From Ascoidea rubescens DSM 1968 (Eukaryota > Ascomycota > Saccharomycetes > Ascoideales > Ascoideaceae), in the NCBI RefSeq assembly GCF_001661345.1, contig NW_017962915.1, positions 432,480 through 496,479 of the forward strand: DNA of 64,000 bases, written 5' to 3'. Each line of letters begins with the position of its first letter. Position 1 is the stretch's first letter. The notes beneath the pieces were generated by a model. That model had not been told where the DNA came from. It was given only the letters and a program-made list of their open reading frames with translations, and searched no databases. Shown one piece after another: positions 57,818 to 64,000 of this stretch. Made by a program: the position numbers and the translations under genes.

Positions 57818-60442
57818 CTAATAATTAAATAAAACTTTGTAATTCAATGCTCGACTTCCTAGTAAATCCCAATCTCTTCGATTAATCCACAACTCTTGAA
57901 CTATCTTTAACCTAGCCAAAACACTCGCGCCTTTCCAACTCAACACCTCTGGTCTACTAACTGATATAACATCAACTCCCATATTGCTTCCTCCAACATT
58001 ATTATCAATTAGTTTATCTAAATTATCATAAATCACATCTTTTAATAACTTTTCAATCTCTTCAATTGTTAGATTACTATCTTCATCATTATTATGTCCA
58101 TTCCAATTATCACTATTGCTTTCACTGTTTTTTTTCTTCCTTCTTTTATCAATAACCTCTTGCTGTTTTCTCTCAAATTCCCTATTAATAGCCAACAATA
58201 TCCCATTCAAATTACTTAATGACAACGTAATAGGCCTGCAAATATTGATTCGATCCTTCAAAATAAAATCCAACGCTGGAATCTTAGATCCTCCTCCAAC
58301 AATTAACAAACTCTCATAGAAATTCTTGGCTTTATTGAAATCAGTCTTGATGGCATTAGTTATACTCTCAATTATAGCCAAATCCAATTCCATATCATTA
58401 ATAACCTCTTCTTCCCCAAAATTTAATATAAAATTGGGATTGTTTAAATTATTAGAATTAATTTCATCGTCCTTCAACATTATCAATCTCTTGATAATAT
58501 CATAATCATTATATTTGGTAATTATATCCTCATTAACTAAATTCTTTTGTGACAACGAACTGGGGTTGTTATTCACCCCATTATACGTATCCTTGGATTT
58601 AGTTAATAGCCTGCCATCAAACTTGTGAATATCTCTTTTTTCAACATTCTTAATCTGAAATAACTTGGGGAAAAATAGCCCCATTGGTGCTAGCATAACT
58701 TCATCAAATACTCGGAAATTAAACTCCTCAGTCACTTTATTAGGCGACCTCCTAATAAATTTGTACAATTGAATAGCAATATCTGCATCCTGAAATGTTA
58801 TAAATTTCTCTTTCAACTCATTTGCAAACTTCCATTCATAATGATTGTTCAAATTAATATCTTGAATTGGTATCTTGCTTTGTAATAACAATTTAATAAA
58901 GGCTTTGGTTATATCGTCTCCTCCATAATCCAACTTAATCCTCGAATCATTTATTATCATTCCCTCGTCAACACACGAAATTTTAATACTCTGTGCTCCA
59001 ATATCAACAACACATGCTGATGAAACTCCTGCTCCAAAGGTGGCCGCAATAGATTCTTGCGTGATAGCAACAGCAATAAAATCTAATTGTAAAATTATTT
59101 CAATCCATCGTTCAACATACGCTTTATCATATAAATCTGGTATAATTAATACAACATTGTATTGTTTTAACTGACTTCTACCAATATCAAATTCTTTTTC
59201 TAAAAATTTGGTTATAATAACTTGTAAATCACCAATAATCTCTTGTGGACTCTTATAATCTTTAGGATTTTCATTAAATTTCCCATTCATTATAGGCTTT
59301 CTTAATTTATATTTAAATTCATTTGCTAATTTAAATGCTTCCTCTCCAATTATATACCTTTCATTTCTAGCTTCCAACTCTTTAAACAATTCACTGTCCT
59401 CATGAACCCAATCAATTTTATGTGGATCATTAATATCAAGAATTTTTTCACTTTGAGATTTTTTATTAAAATTGACAACTGTCTCATGCGAATTTGGTAT
59501 GATTTTTCTTTTATAATACTTCATTCTTTCTTTAAAATTTTTAAATATAATCTTTTTGGCATCATTAAATTCGCTATTAAAGAAAACTTCTTCGTTATCG
59601 TTATTCGAATTATTGGTCTTAATTGTTTCTCTTTGTGGCGAAATATTTTCCTTTAAATAATCTTTAGTCTCCTCAGGTGAAAAATTTGGTACAGCAATCA
59701 CATTTGGAATTGATTTAGGGAAAACATCTGTAGCCAATCCAATTTTAATAGATGATGAACCAGGATGAATTACAATGGTTTTTGAACCTGCAGGAAAATT
59801 ATCTGCTTGATCCTCATCCTCATTATTTTCATCCTCCTCATTATTTATAGTCTCTGCTATCTTTTCTTTTTCCTTTTCAAGTTGTAATAACTTCTCCTTA
59901 TCAGCCTTTGATTTTCTGCCTCTTTTAATCGTATACAACTCTTTTCTATCCCTTAAAAACGTAATTTGATCGTCCTTTTTCAAATAATCTGTATAATAGT
60001 TTTTCTGATTTAAGACATTAATCTGTTGAAATAAAGAAAATTTAAGATTATTCTCAACTCTTTCAATTCCAGACTGTTTGATAATATTAGCCATTGATTC
60101 AGCTGCTTTAATTCTACCTTGCTTTCTTCTTTCTAAAATCTCCTCGGAAACCTTTTTCCCAGCTAAGGGATTCTTCTTCACTTTTTTTTTAGTGTCTGTA
60201 TTTGTATCAGTTTCATTGTCAGATCTTACTCTCGTAGCCCTGCCACTGCTATTAGCACTGATGTTTGTCATCTTGGAGGGGGTGGGAGTGGATTGTTTAG
60301 AACTATTTTCAGTATCATTAGCAGCAAAGGGTGTTGATTGCTTTGGTATTTTTAGTTTGATTTTTTGAACAGAGCCATCCAATGCAAGAGGTAAAGGCAA
60401 CGTTTCTTTATTTTGTTCAGCATCAGACAATGAATCAGCCAT
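57818..60442 (-). CDS. ARP8: Actin-related protein 8 (INO80 complex)
   Basis: 874-aa nuclear actin-related protein, close to the 881 aa of S. cerevisiae Arp8, which binds nucleosomes/linker DNA in INO80. The N-terminal region (1-215) is basic, Ser/Thr-rich and acidic in turn, with VSEEILERRKQGRIKAAESMANII. The actin fold begins with SKTIVIHPGSSSIKIGLATDVFP near 220 and includes IIPDLYDKAYVERWIEIIL, ATFGAGVSSACVVDIGAQSIKISCVDEG near 470, RIKLDYGGDDITKAF, ESLLIVGGGSKIPALDFILKDRI near 745 and the C-terminal VLSWKGASVLARL. Divergent from MED7. Confidence 0.96.
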   Translation of the reverse strand: MADSLSDAEQNKETLPLPLALDGSVQKIKLKIPKQSTPFAANDTENSSKQSTPTPSKMTNISANSSGRATRVRSDNETDTNTDTKKKVKKNPLAGKKVSEEILERRKQGRIKAAESMANIIKQSGIERVENNLKFSLFQQINVLNQKNYYTDYLKKDDQITFLRDRKELYTIKRGRKSKADKEKLLQLEKEKEKIAETINNEEDENNEDEDQADNFPAGSKTIVIHPGSSSIKIGLATDVFPKSIPNVIAVPNFSPEETKDYLKENISPQRETIKTNNSNNDNEEVFFNSEFNDAKKIIFKNFKERMKYYKRKIIPNSHETVVNFNKKSQSEKILDINDPHKIDWVHEDSELFKELEARNERYIIGEEAFKLANEFKYKLRKPIMNGKFNENPKDYKSPQEIIGDLQVIITKFLEKEFDIGRSQLKQYNVVLIIPDLYDKAYVERWIEIILQLDFIAVAITQESIAATFGAGVSSACVVDIGAQSIKISCVDEGMIINDSRIKLDYGGDDITKAFIKLLLQSKIPIQDINLNNHYEWKFANELKEKFITFQDADIAIQLYKFIRRSPNKVTEEFNFRVFDEVMLAPMGLFFPKLFQIKNVEKRDIHKFDGRLLTKSKDTYNGVNNNPSSLSQKNLVNEDIITKYNDYDIIKRLIMLKDDEINSNNLNNPNFILNFGEEEVINDMELDLAIIESITNAIKTDFNKAKNFYESLLIVGGGSKIPALDFILKDRINICRPITLSLSNLNGILLAINREFERKQQEVIDKRRKKKNSESNSDNWNGHNNDEDSNLTIEEIEKLLKDVIYDNLDKLIDNNVGGSNMGVDVISVSRPEVLSWKGASVLARLKIVQELWINRRDWDLLGSRALNYKVLFNY

Positions 60443-60974
60443 AGTGAAATTCTAATTGAAATATTAAAAAATAAATATTGTGGGATATCTTTACAGATTT
60501 TTTTTGTTTTCCTATATTGTTGTCAAAATTCTTTGAGAAAGTTTTAAATTCTTACTATTATATCTTAGAATCTACCTTGATTTGATAAAGCAACATATTA
60601 AAATTTTAATAATTTTTCTGAGTTTCTTTCCATGATTCAATCTTCAACTCATTCTCGCTTTGATATTAAAAAAATTACTATCTTAGAAAAAGATGAAATT
60701 CTAAATGAAAAATCAGAACTTTCCCAAATATGTTCGGCTTCCACAGGGCTTGAGCATACTGAAGAAACCGATTATGAATTAGTCAATACAATAAGAATCT
60801 CGTAAATACAGGTGCAATGCGTGACCTTGGAGAAAAACAGATCAGCTGTGGTTTCTGTGGGAGAGCAAAAGAAACACATTTGAGGTGGAATTCAGCAAGA
60901 GCAGTTGATGTTGAGAGAAACAGTTGTTGGAAAGAGCCATCAATTAGTCGAGTGTTGTGAAGAGAGCGTTGGAA
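60443..60974. other. Divergent promoter of ARP8 and MED7
   Basis: Shared upstream region of 532 bp. It contains a 57-codon ORF (60632-60805, listed separately) on the MED7 strand and a purine-rich MED7 leader. No other element is clear. Confidence 0.5.
60632..60805 (+). CDS. Possible 57-aa small protein or upstream ORF of MED7
   Basis: ATG at 60632 to TAA at 60803-60805, reading MIQSSTHSRFDIKKITILEK and onward with a balanced, Ser/Glu/Ile-rich composition and no membrane segment. It ends 170 bp before the MED7 ATG on the same strand, so it could be an independent small gene or a uORF, if the transcript begins that far upstream. Not recognised. Confidence 0.35.
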   Translation: MIQSSTHSRFDIKKITILEKDEILNEKSELSQICSASTGLEHTEETDYELVNTIRIS

Positions 60975-61859
60975 ATGGCAGAGGAGTCTGATTTGGCAGC
61001 TTTGTATCCACCACCACCACCATACTACAAGTTTTTCACGGCTGAGAACATTGATAAGGCCAAAATATGGTTGAAGGAGAATGAAGATAGTTACAATGAT
61101 GATAATGATGAAACAAATTACCCCAAGGAAGAATTCAGGTTCTTGATACCTCCAAAGAAACCTACGGGACCACACTATCGATGTTTCGGTAATATATGGC
61201 CATTTGATGACAAGATACCCACTTTGAAAGAGCAAAATATCCCCCAGCTATATCAGGACATAACTTCATCACAGCATGGTCAAGTTAATGGATCCAACGA
61301 TTCTAATGATTTGGAAGCTGAGAAGAAAAAAAGGGTACATGAAGATAAAAACAATGCTAATACACATGGCGAAATTGATAGAGCTAATGATAGCCCCAAT
61401 AAGAGTTTGAAAAGTGGAAAGGATCCCACGCAAGTTGAATTGGAAAAATTGACCAAATCATTGTTAGTTGTGTTTCTTGAGATAATTGGTATAATTTCAA
61501 TAAATCCCAATGTTTACCAAGAGAATCTTGAGAGATTACGGATAATATTAATAAATATACACCATTTATTAAACGAATATAGGCCTCATCAATCTCGAGA
61601 TACGTTAAAATTATTATTGGAAAAACAAATTGATATTAAGAATAGAGAGATCATGAAGATTGACAATGATTGTAAAGTGGTAAAAGATAAAATATTCAAA
61701 ATTGTTGAAAATATCAATAATCTTAATAAAAATCAAGATAGTAATACTAATAATATTAATAATGATAATGATATTGAAAAGGAAATCCAAATAAAGGAAA
61801 GTAAATTATCAAACGAATCAATAATAAAGGATATATTAAAAGATCTAGAAAATTCTTGA
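60975..61859 (+). CDS. MED7: Mediator middle subunit MED7
   Basis: 294-aa Mediator subunit forming a hinge with Med21. Conserved start after a short leader: LYPPPPPYYKFFTAENIDKAKIW near residues 10-35, then FRFLIPPKKPTGPHYRCFGNIWPFDDKIPTLKEQNIPQLY. An acidic/basic insertion (110-155) precedes the helical bundle QVELEKLTKSLLVVFLEIIGIISINPNVYQENLERLRIILINIHHLLNEYRPHQSRDTL (about 160-220). The C-terminal coiled coil has an Asn/Asp insertion. ATG at 60975 is the first in frame. Confidence 0.96.
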   Translation: MAEESDLAALYPPPPPYYKFFTAENIDKAKIWLKENEDSYNDDNDETNYPKEEFRFLIPPKKPTGPHYRCFGNIWPFDDKIPTLKEQNIPQLYQDITSSQHGQVNGSNDSNDLEAEKKKRVHEDKNNANTHGEIDRANDSPNKSLKSGKDPTQVELEKLTKSLLVVFLEIIGIISINPNVYQENLERLRIILINIHHLLNEYRPHQSRDTLKLLLEKQIDIKNREIMKIDNDCKVVKDKIFKIVENINNLNKNQDSNTNNINNDNDIEKEIQIKESKLSNESIIKDILKDLENS

Positions 61860-61987
61860 TAATATATATATAAAAGAAGAAATATATAATATAATATAAA
61901 TATTTGATAGTTACGGATAATTATGAATAACTGTGGATGAATAGTCATAAAAATGATAAAAATGATAAGAAATCACAATGATAATTT

Positions 61988-63007
61988 TTAAACTTTACCA
62001 GTAAAAGTTAAAAATTTATCAACTTCATCCTTACTACCTAACCAAATTCCACTTCTCTCATGGATTTCTTTTGGAGATAAATCTAATATTCGTTTACCTT
62101 CATCGTTAACAGCCTTACCGCCGGCTTGTTCTAATAATAAAGCCATTGGGAAACATTCATATAGCACTCTTAGTTTACCGGATTTGCCCTTTACGGGATA
62201 AGCAAATAAACCACCATATAATAGCGTTCTGTGAACATCAGCAACCATTGAACCAATATAACGAGCAGAGTATGGTTTACCAGTTTCCTTTTGAGTTTGT
62301 TTTAAAGAATCAATAAATTTTTTAATTATAGGTGGCCAATAGGCAGCATTACCTTCATTGATGGAATATATTGTTCTTGATGAAGGTATTTTCAAGTTGG
62401 CGTGGGTCAAGATAAACTCACCCAATTGAGTATCTAAAGTGAAGCCATTAACGCCATTACCAGTGGTTAACATCAAATGAGCAGAAGCACCATACATTGT
62501 ATAGCCGGCAGCAACCATTTCAGTACCAGGTCTGAGAACATCTTTAATTGAGCCCTTTGAACCAGGCAACAATTTATAGACACCGAAAATGGTACCGACG
62601 GAGACACCTGCGTCAATGTTAGAAGACCCATCAATAGGATCACAGCAAACAGCATAATTTCCTGGACCATCAAAAATGATTAAATCTTCCTGTTCTTCAG
62701 AGACTAAAACCTTGACGTTACCACTTGCTTTCATTGCGTTGATAAAAATCTCATCACCAATAACATCTAATTTTTTTTGATCATCACCAGTGGAATTGGA
62801 TGCACCAGCCAAACCGATTAAATTGACCAATTCAGCTCTTCTAATGGTGTGAGCAATGAATTTGAAGGCAAACTGCAAAGAATTCAACAATAGAGTAAGC
62901 TCACCAGTAGCTTGTTTTGCAGTGGCGGCTTGCTGTTGCAAAATGAATCTTGTTAATGTAACAATATCAGTGTTGACATTATTGTCTTTTGCTAAAGAGG
63001 AACTCAT
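61988..63007 (-). CDS. FBP1: Fructose-1,6-bisphosphatase
   Basis: 339-aa gluconeogenic enzyme. Signatures: LVSEEQEDLIIFDGPGNYAVCCDPIDGSSNIDAGVSVGTIFGVYKL (metal-binding DPIDGSSN near residues 120-127), AAGYTMYGASAHLMLTTG, ILTHANLKIP, ARYIGSMVADVHRTLLYGGLFAYP and the substrate-binding KGKLRVLYECFPMALLLEQAGGKA. The N-terminus MSSSLAKDNNVNTDIVTLTRFI lacks the Pro-rich start used for degradation of S. cerevisiae Fbp1 (which begins MPTL), so any degradation would use another signal; this is inference. The promoter has a triplicated TATA element. Confidence 0.97.
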   Translation of the reverse strand: MSSSLAKDNNVNTDIVTLTRFILQQQAATAKQATGELTLLLNSLQFAFKFIAHTIRRAELVNLIGLAGASNSTGDDQKKLDVIGDEIFINAMKASGNVKVLVSEEQEDLIIFDGPGNYAVCCDPIDGSSNIDAGVSVGTIFGVYKLLPGSKGSIKDVLRPGTEMVAAGYTMYGASAHLMLTTGNGVNGFTLDTQLGEFILTHANLKIPSSRTIYSINEGNAAYWPPIIKKFIDSLKQTQKETGKPYSARYIGSMVADVHRTLLYGGLFAYPVKGKSGKLRVLYECFPMALLLEQAGGKAVNDEGKRILDLSPKEIHERSGIWLGSKDEVDKFLTFTGKV

Positions 63008-63060
63008 AATTGACAGTGAGAAATTGCGATACAGCTAGGAGAAGAGAAGAAACTCAAGAA

Positions 63061-63097
63061 GAATTTATAACAAATTTATAACAAATTTATAACAAAT
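63061..63097 (-). promoter_or_regulatory. Triplicated TATAAA element of FBP1
   Basis: An 11-bp tandem repeat (AAATTTATAAC on plus, GTTATAAATTT on minus), three copies plus four bases. Each minus-strand copy contains TATAAA, 54 to about 90 bp upstream of the FBP1 ATG. Confidence 0.75.
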
Positions 63098-63419
63098 CGC
63101 AAGGAAATCACAAGCAAGTTGCAGAGAAATTGGAAGATATTGGCAAATTGTTAATAAACAGATACAAGAAAGATAACAACAATGTTGCAAACTCATCGCT
63201 TAAATAATTAGTGAGACCCTCAATTGATGCCTGTAACCGATAAAGAAAGTCACCCTGGAGCTTTTTAATAAAGACAAGAACATGATTTGTCGAAACCAAA
63301 ATACCTAACAGTACTTTATTCATCAAACACAAAAGATTAAAAGCAGCTTCACTTTTGATGTCAAAATCTCGGTGCTCGCGTGAAAGCACCGCGCAAAGTC
63401 CGCGACGGGCAATTTCCAA

Positions 63420-63426
63420 CGGGTAA
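63420..63426. promoter_or_regulatory. Reb1-type site upstream of FBP1
   Basis: CGGGTAA, 413 bp upstream of the FBP1 ATG, inside a GC-rich stretch (63360-63440) that also holds an imperfect hairpin GGTGCT...AGCACC (63371-63390). The 63008-63608 region has no supported gene. Confidence 0.45.
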
Positions 63427-63608
63427 CACCATCCCGGGACAATTATGTAAGAAAATTATAACCGCTACGGTGGGTTAAGTTGCACGCGTTTACATGTATT
63501 AATGTGCACACATGCACAGTCAGGTGCATATAGCATGTTTGTGTATTGAAAACAGAAAACAAAAAGATACAAATGAGGTTGAGAGAATTGAATAGTTCTT
63601 CGTCTCCT

Positions 63609-64000
63609 CTAGAATATCCATCCGAGATACCTGTTGTATGCCCAGCTCCAGTCCTTTTTGTTCCCTCTTGCAATTCGCTTAACTTCTCTCTCCCTGTCGT
63701 GTTCTTCTTGCTCTCTGAGGATAACATCTCTATAGGTATGTAAGTCTGCTTCCTCTGGCTTTACCATCTTGGATTTCATAAAGAACTTGTAACCGAAAAT
63801 GCAAATCAAATACACAGGGATGCCAATATATCCAGTGATAAATGTCTTGTAATCAAATTTTCCAAATAAAAACACAGTAAAGTTTTTGATTAATGCAATT
63901 ACAACTGTGAAAAATAGTGAAATGTAATCTGCCCAGGGCTGGAATGGGGCTTTGTAAAGTAAAGAATCTCTTGAAATACCTTGTGCCTTTAGTGCTCTCA
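63609..64000 (-). CDS. Amino-acid permease, DIP5-like (C-terminal part, cut by window end)
   Basis: The frame is open to the right edge; 129 C-terminal residues are visible. The fragment starts RALKAQGISRDSLLYKAPFQPWADYISLFFTV, typical of the loop before TM11 in fungal YAT permeases. Two to three membrane segments follow (LFFTVVIALIKNFTVFLF and FITGYIGIPVYLICIFGYKFF), then a cytosolic tail KSKMVKPEEADLHTYRDVILREQEEHDRE ending WSWAYNRYLGWIF. The blocks FDYKTFITGYIG and the ending YLG.IF match Dip5-type dicarboxylic amino-acid permeases best. Exact substrate not certain. Confidence 0.85.
   Translation of the reverse strand, partial: RALKAQGISRDSLLYKAPFQPWADYISLFFTVVIALIKNFTVFLFGKFDYKTFITGYIGIPVYLICIFGYKFFMKSKMVKPEEADLHTYRDVILREQEEHDREREVKRIARGNKKDWSWAYNRYLGWIF

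Noticed and set aside
63108-63419. A 103-codon minus-strand ORF in the FBP1 upstream region
   Set aside because: No homology signal, it ends inside the promoter, and composition is not coding-like.

Overview
This is a nuclear genomic segment of an AT-rich budding yeast (subphylum Saccharomycotina). Almost every long ORF is a conserved single-copy yeast gene: ESF1, MDM33/SHE9, PFY1, TFC6, ERP1, ZRC1, TEF4/CAM1, NDC1, OCT1, MSS51, YKU70, TSA1, HNT2, FYV4, MED6, CHS1, MET14, RMT2, RIX7, HIS5, SPT3, ARP8, MED7, FBP1, and a DIP5-like permease cut by the right edge. Genes are dense and mostly intronless. The four introns I can place are 56-94 nt long, with GTGAGT, GTATGT or GTAAGT donors and CTAAC-core branch points. 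A GH85 endo-beta-N-acetylglucosaminidase, a YCII-domain protein, and introns in HIS5, RIX7 and YKU70 make it unlike S. cerevisiae, so I place it outside the Saccharomyces group. CTG codons are rare. The few I checked lie at hydrophobic positions, which favours Leu but does not settle the code. I cannot name the species.

Layout. 0-5 kb: the 3' part of ESF1 (nucleolar rRNA processing), then MDM33/SHE9 (inner mitochondrial membrane) and a YCII-domain gene. 5.8-13 kb: profilin (spliced), TFC6 (TFIIIC), a p24 protein, an unrecognised 237-aa gene and a vacuolar zinc transporter. 13.6-26 kb: eEF1B-gamma, the nuclear pore protein NDC1, mitochondrial OCT1 and MSS51 facing away from each other, and spliced YKU70. 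26-38.5 kb: a 1300-aa zinc-cluster regulator, peroxiredoxin, HNT2, mitoribosomal FYV4, MED6 and chitin synthase. 38.7-47.5 kb: a doubtful small ORF, MET14, RMT2, spliced RIX7, a multiply disrupted gene, and spliced HIS5. 47.9-64 kb: GH85 ENGase, a KTR-type mannosyltransferase, an unrecognised low-complexity protein, SPT3, ARP8, MED7, FBP1 and the permease end.

The genes do not form one pathway. Regulation can be read at several promoters. MET14 has three CACGTG boxes, one overlapping a Gcn4 site. HIS5 has a Gcn4 site. TSA1 has Yap1, STRE, Reb1 and TATA motifs. FBP1 has a triplicated TATA element. The most interesting site is upstream of TFC6: two perfect, inverted TFIIIC B boxes without a tRNA gene, which matches the TFIIIC autoregulatory site known at TFC6 in S. 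cerevisiae. The second main point is a gene beside HIS5 (44.8-46.1 kb) whose reading frame continues across one stop codon and three frame changes. No mobile element, CRISPR array, rRNA or intact tRNA gene was found.
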